Origin: Collimonas fungivorans Ter331
GTDB lineage: Bacteria; Pseudomonadota; Gammaproteobacteria; Burkholderiales; Burkholderiaceae_D
Reading direction: 5' to 3'
NCBI RefSeq assembly: GCF_000221045.1
Contig: NC_015856.1
Location: 2,872,542 to 2,936,541 of the forward strand
DNA: 64,000 nucleotides
In this document: piece by piece, positions 8,102-16,889 of the stretch
Layout of the letters: every line of letters begins with the position of its first letter
How positions within the stretch are numbered: the stretch's first letter is position 1
The notes under the pieces: generated by a model
The model's database searches: none
What the model saw: the letters and a program-made list of their open reading frames with translations, nothing else
Told to the model about the DNA's origin: nothing
Translations under genes and position numbers: made by a program

Positions 8102-9688
8102 TTAGATTTCTTCGTACAGCGGCAACGTCAGGAATTCGGCAAACGACGCCGAAGTCGACATTTCTTCGAAGATCCTGGCAGCGCGGTCATACGTTGCACC
8201 GTCGCCAACCAGCGCCTTGACCTTGACCAGCTCCTGCGGAATCATTGCGACCACCATCTCGGCGGTCACTTTCTTGCCGTCGTCGAGCACGCCCTTGGTC
8301 GAGCGTATCCATTGCCATACTTGCGCACGGCTGATTTCCGCGGTGGCCGCATCTTCCATCAGGTTATGGATAGGCACGCAACCGTTGCCGGCCAGCCAGG
8401 CGCCCAGGTAATGGATGCCGACGTTGATGTTGTAGCGCAGGCCGGCTTCGGTGATCGGCGCTTCCGGCTTGAAGTCGAGCAGGTCGGCGGCGCTGACGTT
8501 GACGTCTTCGCGCTGCTTGCTGATCTGGTTCGGCTTGTCGCCCAATACCTTCTTGAACTCGGTCATGGCCAGTTCGACCAGGCCTGGATGGGCCACCCAG
8601 CCGCCGTCGTAGCCGTCGGTGGCGTCGCGCGCCTTGTCGACGCGCACGCCGCCCATGGCGATCTCGTTCTTTTCCGGATCGTTCTTGATCGGGATCAGCG
8701 CAGCCATGCCGCCGATCGCCGGCGCATTGCGCTTGTGGCAGGTCTTCAGCAACAGCAAGGCATACGAACGCATGAACGGCGCGGTCATGGTGACCTTGGC
8801 GCGGTCGGCCAGGCAGAAGTCCTTGTCCAGCTTGAATTTCTTGATGCAGGAGAAGATGTAATCCCAGCGGCCGGCGTTCAGGCCGGAGCTGTGCTCGCGC
8901 AGTTCGTACAGGATCTCGTCCATTTCGAAAGCGGCCAGGATGGTTTCGATCAGGACTGTCGCCTTGATCGTGCCTTGCGGCAGGCCGAGTTCATTCTGGG
9001 TCATCACGAAGATGTCGTTCCACAGCCGCGCTTCCAGGTGCGATTCCAGCTTCGGCAGGTAGAAATACGGGCCGGCGCCACGCGCCAGCTGTTCCTTGGC
9101 GTTGTGGAACATGAACAGGGCGAAATCGAAAATGCCGCCGGAGACGCGCTTGCCGTCGATCAGCACATGTTTTTCATCCAGGTGCCAGCCGCGCGGACGG
9201 ACCACCAGGGTCGCGACCTTGTCGTTCAGTTTGTAGGACTTGCCGTTCTGTTCCAGCGAAATCGTCTTGCGGATAGCGTCGCGCAGGTTGATCTGGCCGG
9301 TGATCTGGTTATCCCATACCGGTGAGTTCGAATCTTCGAAGTCGGTCATGTAGCTGTCGGCGCCGGAGTTGAAGGCGTTGATCACCATCTTGCGCTCGAC
9401 CGGGCCGGTAATTTCGACGCGGCGGCATTCCAGCGCGGCCGGGATCGGCGCGATCTTCCAGTCGCCGTTGCGGATATGCGCGGTTTCAGGCAGGAAGTCA
9501 GGACGCTCGCCGGCGTCCAGGCGCTTGGCGCGCTCGACCCGCACTGCCAGCAATTCCTGACGGCGCGTTTCGAATGCGCGGCTCAGCTTGGCGACCAGCG
9601 CCAGCGCTTCGGGAGTCAGAATTTCTGCGTATCCGGCGCCGATGGCGCCGTTGATTTCCATACCGGCCGGCAGTGTCAGTTGAGTCAT
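8102..9688 (-). CDS. aceB: Malate synthase A
   Basis: 528 aa, the full length of form A enzymes. It condenses glyoxylate with acetyl-CoA to malate in the glyoxylate shunt, allowing growth on acetate and fatty acids. The family signature is visible as [17 protein letters not shown] near residue 265, together with [11 protein letters not shown] (about 113), [12 protein letters not shown] (about 165) and the C-terminal segment with [20 protein letters not shown]. Isocitrate lyase is not in the window, so the two shunt genes are unlinked here. A LysR gene is divergent, 268 bases away, and is the obvious candidate regulator. Confidence 0.96.
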   Translation of the reverse strand: MTQLTLPAGMEINGAIGAGYAEILTPEALALVAKLSRAFETRRQELLAVRVERAKRLDAGERPDFLPETAHIRNGDWKIAPIPAALECRRVEITGPVERKMVINAFNSGADSYMTDFEDSNSPVWDNQITGQINLRDAIRKTISLEQNGKSYKLNDKVATLVVRPRGWHLDEKHVLIDGKRVSGGIFDFALFMFHNAKEQLARGAGPYFYLPKLESHLEARLWNDIFVMTQNELGLPQGTIKATVLIETILAAFEMDEILYELREHSSGLNAGRWDYIFSCIKKFKLDKDFCLADRAKVTMTAPFMRSYALLLLKTCHKRNAPAIGGMAALIPIKNDPEKNEIAMGGVRVDKARDATDGYDGGWVAHPGLVELAMTEFKKVLGDKPNQISKQREDVNVSAADLLDFKPEAPITEAGLRYNINVGIHYLGAWLAGNGCVPIHNLMEDAATAEISRAQVWQWIRSTKGVLDDGKKVTAEMVVAMIPQELVKVKALVGDGATYDRAARIFEEMSTSASFAEFLTLPLYEEI

Positions 9689-9956
9689 GCTTTACTCCTG
9701 TTGGTTCTATGAATTGATTGGTGTCTTGGGCCAAGCTTGCCGCACCAGCCATTGTGCGGCGCTACATTCTGTTTTTTACCATGCCGGATATGTTAAATCC
9801 TGAATGGCATTATCTAATTTTTACGCTATATAGTATATTTAAACCAAATCATCATAGGTGGAACGATTTATCATTTGATCTATGCGTTTTAGTCACAAGT
9901 GAGCGTATTATAGCTCCAGTTATAGCTCCCGCTTCCAACAAACCCGGTTCGGCGAC
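9689..9956. promoter_or_regulatory. AT-rich divergent control region of aceB and the LysR gene
   Basis: Contains the inverted repeat GCCGCAC (9739-9745) / GTGCGGC (9754-9760) close to aceB, an AT-rich core (9765-9910), and a perfect direct repeat TTATAGCTCC at 9908-9917 and 9920-9929 ahead of the LysR start. LysR regulators usually bind in such divergent spaces; which element is bound is unknown. Confidence 0.45.
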
Positions 9957-10862
9957 ATGGATCAATTCAAGCAGATTTCCACCTTTGTCGAAGTAGCCGC
10001 CAAGGGCAGCCTGTCCGCGGCTGCGCGCGCCGAAGGGATCGCCCCCGCCATGATCGGCAGGCGCCTGGATGCGTTAGAGGAACGCCTCGGTGTGAAGCTT
10101 TTGCAACGCACCACCCGCAAGATCGCATTGACCAACGAAGGCGAAGCCTTCCTGGAGGACTGCCAGCGCATCTTGTCCGACCTGGAAAACGCCGAATCGG
10201 CGGTTTCCGAGCGCAGCGCCCACGCCAGCGGCCATCTGCTGATTTCGGCGCCGGCCGGTTTCGGCCGGCAGCACGTGGCGCCGCTGATGCCCTCCTTTCT
10301 CACCGAACACCGCGACGTCACCCTCACCCTCAACCTGAACGACCGCGTGGTCGACCTGATCGGCGAAGGCATAGATGTGGCGATCCGCATCGCGTCGCTG
10401 TCGGACTCGTCGCTGGTCGGCGCCAAGCTGGCCGACAACAAACGCATCGTGGTGGCCTCGCCGGCCTATATCAAACGCCACGGCAAGCCGCGCACCGTCG
10501 ACGACCTGCAAAAGCACAATTGCCTGGCGATCAGCAGCGAAGGCAGCCAGCGCGGCTGGAGTTTTCGCCAGCACGGCAAGATCGTCACCGTCAGGGTCGC
10601 CGGCAACATGGTCTGCAACGACGGCCAGGTGCTGCATGACTGGGCGCTGGCCGGCAAGGGACTGGCCTGGCGCTCGATGTGGGAAGTCGGCAGCGAGATC
10701 GAATCGGGCAAGCTGGTCACGGTGCTGGATGAATTCGCCGCGCCCGGCAACGATATCTACGCAGTGTTTGCGCAGCGCCGCCACCTGCCCTTGCGGATCC
10801 GGGTATTCGTCGATTTCCTGCGGCGCGCCTATGCCCAGCCGGATTACTGGCGCCATGGCTAA
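9957..10862 (+). CDS. LysR-family transcriptional regulator, divergent from aceB
   Basis: 301 aa. An N-terminal winged helix-turn-helix (residues about 1-60, including SLSAAARAEGIAPAMIGRRLDALEERLGVKLLQRTTR) is followed by a periplasmic-binding-protein-like effector domain (about 90-295). It resembles the CrgA/DsdC-like subgroup of LysR proteins common in Burkholderiales. The effector cannot be read from sequence. By position it probably controls aceB and itself. The next gene downstream starts its own transcript with a riboswitch. Confidence 0.88.
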   Translation: MDQFKQISTFVEVAAKGSLSAAARAEGIAPAMIGRRLDALEERLGVKLLQRTTRKIALTNEGEAFLEDCQRILSDLENAESAVSERSAHASGHLLISAPAGFGRQHVAPLMPSFLTEHRDVTLTLNLNDRVVDLIGEGIDVAIRIASLSDSSLVGAKLADNKRIVVASPAYIKRHGKPRTVDDLQKHNCLAISSEGSQRGWSFRQHGKIVTVRVAGNMVCNDGQVLHDWALAGKGLAWRSMWEVGSEIESGKLVTVLDEFAAPGNDIYAVFAQRRHLPLRIRVFVDFLRRAYAQPDYWRHG

Positions 10863-11213
10863 AAGCGCGGCTGCTCGGGCCGGTTAACATTTCTTGCTTT
10901 TGGAAAATTGGTATATAATCATGCCCAGCTGCACGGCCATTCGCGTGCGGCACCCTCTCAAAGGGGAGTAGCTCCTGAATATTGCATGACGCGCAGCTTT
11001 ACAGGCCGTCCCAATGTTTTGCAAGGTAGTCGTCATCACGGAACAGGCACATCGCCTGCGCCCGGTTACCCTGGCAGCGTCGCTGTTGAGCAAGACCTTT
11101 GTCAGCATGGATTCCATGCAGGCAATGTGTCGCTCATTTTATCTAAATGAGTTCCTCGCCACTCCTGCTGTTATCCACGCTTGAGGTTATTCGTTAACCC
11201 TGTTGGAGACTTT
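10863..11213 (+). other. Long 5' leader of the terC-family gene
   Basis: 351 bases without a protein gene. It holds a -10 element TATAAT at 10915-10920 (part of GGTATATAAT), a yybP-ykoY-type aptamer at about 10957-11101, a short hairpin GCATGG/CCATGC (11105-11119), and the ribosome site GGAG at 11204-11207. No -35 at ideal spacing is clear. Confidence 0.7.
10957..11101 (+). promoter_or_regulatory. yybP-ykoY manganese riboswitch
   Basis: The leader has the family's conserved blocks in order: AAGGGGAGTAGC at 10961-10972, the Mn-loop-like GTCATCACGG (11032-11041), and the 3' part CCCGGTTACC...CTGGCAGCG followed by TTGAGCAAGACCTTTG (11087-11102). This family binds Mn2+ and controls exporters of the MntP, TerC and P-type ATPase groups. 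The gene downstream is terC-like, which fits. The following hairpin at 11105-11119 and the distance of 112 bases to the ATG leave transcription or translation control both possible. Confidence 0.85.
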
Positions 11214-11936
11214 ATGGATTTTTCTGGTTTACTCTCAATGCTAGGCATGGCCGACTGGAATGCCGGCGCTTTCTTCGCTGCGCTGCTGGCTATCGTCGTC
11301 ATTGATCTGGTGCTGGCCGGCGACAACGCCATCGTGATTGCGATGGCGGCCCGCAGCCTGCCCGACCACCTGCGCCGCAAGGCCATCCTGTGGGGCACCG
11401 CGGGTGCGGTCATCACCCGCGTGCTGATGACTATCGGCGTGGTGTGGCTGCTCAAGATCCCTGGCTTGCTGCTGGTCGGCGGCATCGCCCTGCTGTGGAT
11501 CGCCTACCGCCTGCTGACCCAGTCGGATGACGGCGAGGCGCACGGCGTGAAAGCCACCACCATGGTAGCCGCCCTGAAAACCATCATCATCGCCGATACC
11601 GTCATGGGCATCGACAACGTGCTGGGCGTGGCCGGCGCCGCCAAGGGCAGCATGGCGCTGGTGATCATCGGCCTGCTGATTTCGGTGCCTATCATGGTCT
11701 GGGGTTCGACCCTGGCGCTGAAGCTGATCGAACGCTTCCCGCTGACGATCTTCATCGGCGCCGCGATCCTGGTCTACACCGCGATGCACATGATCGTCAC
11801 GGAGCCAGTCCTGCAATCGTTCTGGGACAGCCTGCCGGGCCTTAACTATGCTGCTTACGTGATTGGTTTTGTGGTCGTGCTGGGCGGCGGCTGGCTGGTT
11901 TCGAAACGGCGCGATGGCGCCAAGGTAGCCGAGTGA
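11214..11936 (+). CDS. TerC-family membrane protein, probable Mn2+ exporter
   Basis: 240 aa with about seven membrane helices. Conserved acidic signatures of the family are present: VIDLVLAGDNAIVIAMA near residue 28 and IIIADTVMGIDNVLGVAGAA near residue 125, whose Asp/Asn residues are the expected metal site. Start at ATG 11214 with GGAG seven bases upstream; an upstream in-frame start at 11181 has no ribosome site. The riboswitch in the leader argues that the job is to lower cytosolic manganese, as for Alx and YkoY-type proteins, rather than tellurite resistance as such. Confidence 0.88.
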   Translation: MDFSGLLSMLGMADWNAGAFFAALLAIVVIDLVLAGDNAIVIAMAARSLPDHLRRKAILWGTAGAVITRVLMTIGVVWLLKIPGLLLVGGIALLWIAYRLLTQSDDGEAHGVKATTMVAALKTIIIADTVMGIDNVLGVAGAAKGSMALVIIGLLISVPIMVWGSTLALKLIERFPLTIFIGAAILVYTAMHMIVTEPVLQSFWDSLPGLNYAAYVIGFVVVLGGGWLVSKRRDGAKVAE

Positions 11937-11957
11937 TATAGAAAAATGCGACGTCAA

Positions 11958-11987
11958 AGCCCCGCCGTTCAGGCGGGGCTTTTTTTT
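11958..11987 (+). terminator. Rho-independent terminator after terC
   Basis: Perfect stem AGCCCCGCC (11958-11966) with GGCGGGGCT (11972-11980), followed by eight T. Confidence 0.92.
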
Positions 11988-11991
11988 CGGC

Positions 11992-12840
11992 TCAGGTTTG
12001 TGCGTTCAGTATCCGCCGGTGGAAAGCCAGGTGGTCTTCGATCACGGTCGAAATAAAATAATAACCGTGGTCATAAGCGGCATGACGGCGCAGCGTCAGC
12101 TTCTGCCCGGCCTGCGCGCAAGCTGCTTCAAACTGCTCCGGCAATAATTGCTCGGCCAGGAATTTGTCTCCCAGACCCTGGTCAATCAAGATCTCTTGCG
12201 GAAACGGTTGCGGCAAGTTCAGCATCAGCTGCGTCGCATCGTAATCCTGCCATGCCGCCTGGTCCGGCCCCAGGTAATTGCCGAACGCTTTTTGCCCCCA
12301 TGGACAGAGGCTGGGCGCGGCAATCGGCGCAAACGCCGACACCGAACGGAATACCTCCGGATTACGCAAGGCCAGCACCAGCGCGCCATGGCCGCCCATG
12401 GAATGGCCAAAAATGCCGATGTTGCCGGCTTGCGCCGGGAATTCCCGCACGATGGTTTGCCGCAGCTCATGCAATATGTAAGAGTACATCCGGAAATGCG
12501 CGGCCCATGGCGCTTGCGTCGCATCCAGGTAAAAACCGGCGCCGTTGCCGAAATCCCAGCCGGCGTCGACGCCGGCGATGCCGGTGTCGCGCGGGCTGGT
12601 GTCCGGCGCTACCAGCATGATGCCGTGCTGCGCCGCATAGCGCTGAGCCCCGGCCTTGATCATGAAGGTTTCTTCGGTACAGGTCAGCCCGGCCAGGAAA
12701 AACAGCACTGGCACCGGCCCCAGCCTGGCTTGCGGCGGCTGGAATACGGAAAAGCGCATCGGCAAGCCGATTTCCTTCGAAGCATGGCGGTAGAAGCCCT
12801 GCGTGCCGCCGAAACAGGCATGCTCGCTGATGACTTCCAT
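11992..12840 (-). CDS. fghA: S-formylglutathione hydrolase
   Basis: 282 aa alpha/beta hydrolase of the esterase D family. The nucleophile is Ser in GHSMGGHGAL (about residue 146) and the catalytic His lies in RRHAAYDHGYYF (about 257). It splits S-formylglutathione to formate and glutathione, the second step of formaldehyde detoxification. The ATG at 12840 overlaps the stop of the dehydrogenase gene (TGATG), so the two are translationally coupled; a TTG one codon earlier is an alternative. Confidence 0.94.
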   Translation of the reverse strand: MEVISEHACFGGTQGFYRHASKEIGLPMRFSVFQPPQARLGPVPVLFFLAGLTCTEETFMIKAGAQRYAAQHGIMLVAPDTSPRDTGIAGVDAGWDFGNGAGFYLDATQAPWAAHFRMYSYILHELRQTIVREFPAQAGNIGIFGHSMGGHGALVLALRNPEVFRSVSAFAPIAAPSLCPWGQKAFGNYLGPDQAAWQDYDATQLMLNLPQPFPQEILIDQGLGDKFLAEQLLPEQFEAACAQAGQKLTLRRHAAYDHGYYFISTVIEDHLAFHRRILNAQT

Positions 12841-13946
12841 CAATAGATCACCACCGAACGGATCGATTCACCGCTCTTCATCAGGTCGAAGCCTTCATTG
12901 ATGCGCTCCAGCGGCAAGCGGTGTGTGATCAAGTCATCGATGTTCAGCTTGCCGTCCATGTACCAGTCGACGATTTTCGGCACATCGGTGCGGCCGCGGG
13001 CGCCACCGAAAGCGGAGCCCTTCCAGACCCGGCCGGTCACCAGCTGGAACGGCCGTGTGCTGATTTCCTGGCCGGCAGCGGCGACGCCGATCACGATCGA
13101 CTGGCCCCAGCCCTTGTGGCAGCACTCCAGCGCCTGGCGCATGGTGGTGGTGTTGCCTATGCATTCGAAACTGTAGTCGGCGCCGCCATCGGTCAGGCCG
13201 ATGATGGCGTCAACCACGTTCTCGATTTCCTTGGCGTTGATGAAATGGGTCATGCCGAACTTGCGCGCCATCGCTTCGCGCGCCGGGTTGATATCGACGC
13301 CGATGATCTTGTCGGCGCCGACCATGCGCGCCGCCTGGATCACGTTCAGGCCGATGCCGCCGAGGCCGAACACCACCACATTGGCGCCGGCTTCCACCTT
13401 GGCGGTGAACAGCACCGCGCCGACGCCGGTGGTGACGCCGCAGCCGATATAACAAACCTTGTCGAACGGCGCGTCTTCACGGATCTTGGCCAGGGCAATT
13501 TCCGGCACCACGATGTAGTTGGAGAAAGTCGAAGTACCCATGTAATGGAAAATCGGCTTGCCGTCGATCGAAAAACGGCTGGTGGCGTCCGGCATCAGGC
13601 CGCGGCCCTGGGTCGAGCGGATCGACTGGCACAGATTGGTTTTCTGCGACAGGCAGAATTTGCACTGGCGGCATTCCGGCGTGTAGAGCGGAATCACGTG
13701 GTCGTTCTTTTTCAGGCTCTTGACGTCCGGCCCGACATCGACCACCACGCCGGCGCCTTCATGGCCCAGGATGGATGGGAAAATGCCTTCCGGATCGGCG
13801 CCCGACAACGTGTAATAGTCGGTATGGCAGATGCCGGTAGCCTTGATCTCGACCAGTACTTCACCGGCGCGCGGGCCGCCCAGTTCGACTTCTTCGATGG
13901 TCAGCGGCTGGCCGGCTTTCCATGCAATGGCTGCTTTGGTTTTCAT
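12840..13946 (-). CDS. adhC: S-(hydroxymethyl)glutathione dehydrogenase / class III alcohol dehydrogenase
   Basis: 368 aa zinc-dependent medium-chain dehydrogenase. Catalytic zinc ligands are in GICHTDYY (Cys about 39) and GHEGAGVV (His about 61); the structural zinc loop is the four-Cys segment ECRQCKFCLSQKTNLC (about 91-106). The Rossmann motif is GLGGIGLNV near residue 195. It oxidises the spontaneous formaldehyde-glutathione adduct with NAD+. Coupled to fghA downstream. No frmR-type regulator is adjacent. Sixty-seven bases separate it from radA upstream. Confidence 0.96.
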   Translation of the reverse strand: MKTKAAIAWKAGQPLTIEEVELGGPRAGEVLVEIKATGICHTDYYTLSGADPEGIFPSILGHEGAGVVVDVGPDVKSLKKNDHVIPLYTPECRQCKFCLSQKTNLCQSIRSTQGRGLMPDATSRFSIDGKPIFHYMGTSTFSNYIVVPEIALAKIREDAPFDKVCYIGCGVTTGVGAVLFTAKVEAGANVVVFGLGGIGLNVIQAARMVGADKIIGVDINPAREAMARKFGMTHFINAKEIENVVDAIIGLTDGGADYSFECIGNTTTMRQALECCHKGWGQSIVIGVAAAGQEISTRPFQLVTGRVWKGSAFGGARGRTDVPKIVDWYMDGKLNIDDLITHRLPLERINEGFDLMKSGESIRSVVIY

Positions 13947-14013
13947 GTGATGACCTTTACCAGAATGGGTTTGGAAATAAGGGATTATTCGGCATTCACG
14001 ATAATCCTGCCAA

Positions 14014-15384
14014 TTACTCGGCGTCGCGTATCTTGCTCAAAGCGTCATCGATGCGTTCGACGCCGATCACTTTCAAACCTTCGATCTCTTGCTTCGGCAT
14101 GTTCGCCTTGGGAATCATGGCAATCGAGAATCCCAGCTTGGCGGCTTCGCGCAAACGTTCCTGGCCGCGCGGCGCCGGCCGGATCTCGCCCGCCAGGCCA
14201 ACCTCGCCGAACACCACCAGCCCGCGCGGCAGCGGCCGGTTGCGCATGGACGAATTGATCGCCAGCAGCACCGCCAGGTCGGCCGCCGGTTCGGTGATCT
14301 TGACGCCGCCGACCGCGTTGATGAACACATCCTGGTCGAAGGCGGCAATGCCGGCATGGCGATGCAGCACCGCCAGCAGCATTGCCAGGCGGTTCTGCTC
14401 CAGCCCGACCGACAGCCGGCGCGCGTTCGGCACATGCGAAGCGTCGACCAGGGCCTGGATCTCAACCAGCAGCGGCCGCGTGCCTTCCTGCGTCACCATC
14501 ACGCAGGAGCCGGGCACCTGGTTGTCGTGCTGCGACAGGAACAGCGCGGACGGATTCGAGACGCCCTTCAATCCCTTTTCCGTCATGGCGAATACGCCGA
14601 GCTCGTTGACCGCACCAAAGCGGTTCTTGAATGCGCGCACCAGGCGGAAGCTGGAATGGGTATCGCCTTCGAAATACAAGACCGTATCGACGATGTGCTC
14701 CAGCACGCGCGGCCCTGCCAGCGCGCCTTCCTTGGTGACGTGGCCGACCATGATGATGGTGATGCCGGATTGCTTGGCGACCCGCGTCAGCTGCGCCGCG
14801 CATTCGCGCACCTGGGCCACCGAACCGGGCGCGGAACTGAGCGCATCCGAATAGACGGTCTGGATCGAGTCGATGACCGCCACTTCGGGTTTATGCTCGA
14901 CCAGGGTGTTGAGGATCTTTTCCAGCTGGATTTCAGCCTGCAGCTTGAGATCCTTGGCGTCCACCGCCAGCCGCTTGGCGCGCAGGGCGATTTGGGCGCC
15001 GGATTCTTCGCCGCTGACATACAGCACTTTTTTCAGCTTCGACAAGTTCGCCAGCGCCTGCAGCAGCAAGGTCGACTTGCCGATGCCGGGATCGCCGCCG
15101 ATCAGCACCACGCCGCCGGCCACCAGGCCGCCGCCCAGCACCCGGTCGAATTCCTCGATGCCGGTGCCGAAGCGCGGCACGTCGATGGCTTCGATGTCGG
15201 CCAGGGTCATCACCGGCGCGGTCTGCGCCAGGCCCTGGTGCTGGTTTGAAAAACGGTTGCCGACCGCCTCCACGAGGGTTTCCACCAGCGTGTTCCATTG
15301 CCCGCACGACGGGCACTGGCCGGTCCATTTATTGGCGACGCCGCCGCATTCGGTGCAGGTGTAATTGGTTTTAGCTTTGGCCAT
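14014..15384 (-). CDS. radA: DNA repair protein RadA (Sms)
   Basis: 456 aa. Order of parts: a C4 zinc finger (CTECGG...CPSCGQW, residues 10-27), a RecA-like ATPase with Walker A GGDPGIGKST (about 96), the RadA-specific KNRFG motif (about 258), and a C-terminal Lon-protease-like domain without protease function. RadA helps branch migration of recombination intermediates. It ends 67 bases before adhC on the same strand. Upstream lies the REP doublet. Confidence 0.96.
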   Translation of the reverse strand: MAKAKTNYTCTECGGVANKWTGQCPSCGQWNTLVETLVEAVGNRFSNQHQGLAQTAPVMTLADIEAIDVPRFGTGIEEFDRVLGGGLVAGGVVLIGGDPGIGKSTLLLQALANLSKLKKVLYVSGEESGAQIALRAKRLAVDAKDLKLQAEIQLEKILNTLVEHKPEVAVIDSIQTVYSDALSSAPGSVAQVRECAAQLTRVAKQSGITIIMVGHVTKEGALAGPRVLEHIVDTVLYFEGDTHSSFRLVRAFKNRFGAVNELGVFAMTEKGLKGVSNPSALFLSQHDNQVPGSCVMVTQEGTRPLLVEIQALVDASHVPNARRLSVGLEQNRLAMLLAVLHRHAGIAAFDQDVFINAVGGVKITEPAADLAVLLAINSSMRNRPLPRGLVVFGEVGLAGEIRPAPRGQERLREAAKLGFSIAMIPKANMPKQEIEGLKVIGVERIDDALSKIRDAE

Positions 15385-15449
15385 TCGGTTCTACAGTCAT
15401 ATGATTGATATTTTCTAAAATCCTGACAAATCTTGTTTGTCCATCGCTA

Positions 15450-15572
15450 CCGTAGGGTGGGCACTCTGTGCCCACGCGTAACCGTGATAGCCGGAGTACA
15501 GGCCCAAGCCACATCGAAACAGGCAAATATGTAGTGCGAATTCACGCGTGGGCACAGGTGCCCACCCTACCG
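15450..15572. repeat. REP-like doublet (REPIN) between alr and radA
   Basis: Two nearly identical palindromic units face each other: 15450-15479 (CCGTAGGGTGGGCAC, then TCTGTGCCCACGCGT) and its inverted copy 15544-15572 (ACGCGTGGGCACAGG, then TGCCCACCCTACCG), with about 64 bases between. Each unit can form its own GTGGGCAC/GTGCCCAC hairpin and the two can pair as one long hairpin. This is the layout of REP doublets mobilised by REP-associated (RAYT) transposases. No RAYT gene is in the window. Confidence 0.75.
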
Positions 15573-15602
15573 TCTATATCGGCACGCAGGCGCATGGCGC
15601 CA

Positions 15603-16679
15603 TCACAACTCCACGACTTTAACCCGGGTAGCCAAAGCGCACATCAGTTCATATCCTATGGTGCCGGCCGCATGCGCCACTTCGTCGATAGGCAAGCCAT
15701 CGCCCCACAAGGTCACCGCGCTGCCCACCCCGGCGCCAGGCACGCTGGTGAGGTCGACCGAGAACATGTCCATCGATACCCGGCCGACAGTGACGGTGCG
15801 CATACCGTCGACCAGCACCGGCGTGCCGTTCGGCGCATGGCGCGGATAACCGTCGGCATAACCGCAGGCGACCGCGCCGATGAGCATCGGTGCGGAAGCG
15901 ACAAAACGGCTGCCGTAACCGATGGCGTCGCCGGCGCCTATGCGCTGGACGCCGATGACCTTGCTGCTGAGCGTCATCGCCGGTTTCAGGCCGAACTGTT
16001 CGGCGCTGGCGCCGCCGGGAGTAGCGCCATACAGCATGATGCCGGGGCGCACCCAGTCCGACTTCAGCTCCGGATGCATCAGGTCGGCGGCGGAATTGGC
16101 GATGCTGCGTTCTTCGTTCAGGCCTGAAACGCCCTGCTCGAACTGCTGTACCTGCTGCTGCAGCGGCAGGCCCGGATTCAGCGGATCGTCGGCATTGGCG
16201 AAATGGGTCATGAGCGTGATCTTGCGCACCGCGGGAACCGCCCGCAAGCGCTGGTAGGCGGCACGATAGGCTTCCGGCTTGAAACCGAGCCGGTTCATGC
16301 CGCTGTTCATTTTCAGGTGGACATCCAGCGGCCCCTTCAGCGCGGCCTGCTCCAGCCAGGCGATCTGTTCGTTGCAATGCACGGCGAAATCGAGCCGGGC
16401 CCGCACCACGGTTTCCAGGTCTGAGGCGTCGAAAATGCCTTCCAGCAGCAGGATCGGCTTTTGCCAGCCCAGCTCGCGCAGGCGCAGCGCATTGTCCGGC
16501 TCGATCAGCGCCAGCCCGTCCGCCTCTGCAAAACCGCGTACGCCGCGCTCCAGGCCATGACCGTAGGCATTGGCCTTGACCACCGCCCAGATTTTGGCGG
16601 CCGGCGCATGCGATTTGGCAATGCGCAGGTTGTGATGCAGTGCAGAAATGTCTATGGTGGCGACTAAGGGTCTGGGCAT
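15603..16679 (-). CDS. alr: Alanine racemase
   Basis: 358 aa PLP enzyme that supplies D-alanine for peptidoglycan. The PLP lysine is in VVKANAYGHGLE (Lys about 34) and the catalytic Tyr in AIGYGSRF (about 248). A TIM barrel is followed by a beta-domain, and the length is standard. It is divergent from lplT. The single alr in the window sits away from dadA, so a biosynthetic rather than catabolic role is more likely, though this cannot be proved here. Confidence 0.95.
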   Translation of the reverse strand: MPRPLVATIDISALHHNLRIAKSHAPAAKIWAVVKANAYGHGLERGVRGFAEADGLALIEPDNALRLRELGWQKPILLLEGIFDASDLETVVRARLDFAVHCNEQIAWLEQAALKGPLDVHLKMNSGMNRLGFKPEAYRAAYQRLRAVPAVRKITLMTHFANADDPLNPGLPLQQQVQQFEQGVSGLNEERSIANSAADLMHPELKSDWVRPGIMLYGATPGGASAEQFGLKPAMTLSSKVIGVQRIGAGDAIGYGSRFVASAPMLIGAVACGYADGYPRHAPNGTPVLVDGMRTVTVGRVSMDMFSVDLTSVPGAGVGSAVTLWGDGLPIDEVAHAAGTIGYELMCALATRVKVVEL

Positions 16680-16889
16680 GAATGTGCAGGGTTTGTGAAG
16701 ATTCGTTGCGAAGATTCGTAGAGCTGCCTATTTTACCGGATGCACCGGCAAGCAAGGATTGGCAATCCCCATAACTCAACTAAAATTCTGCTGAACGTTT
16801 TCTCTTTTGCATGTCTCATAATCACGAATCGGTCATATTTTCATGGTATAAAGCAGGCCGGGGACACATTGTTACATTCTGGGATGCGG

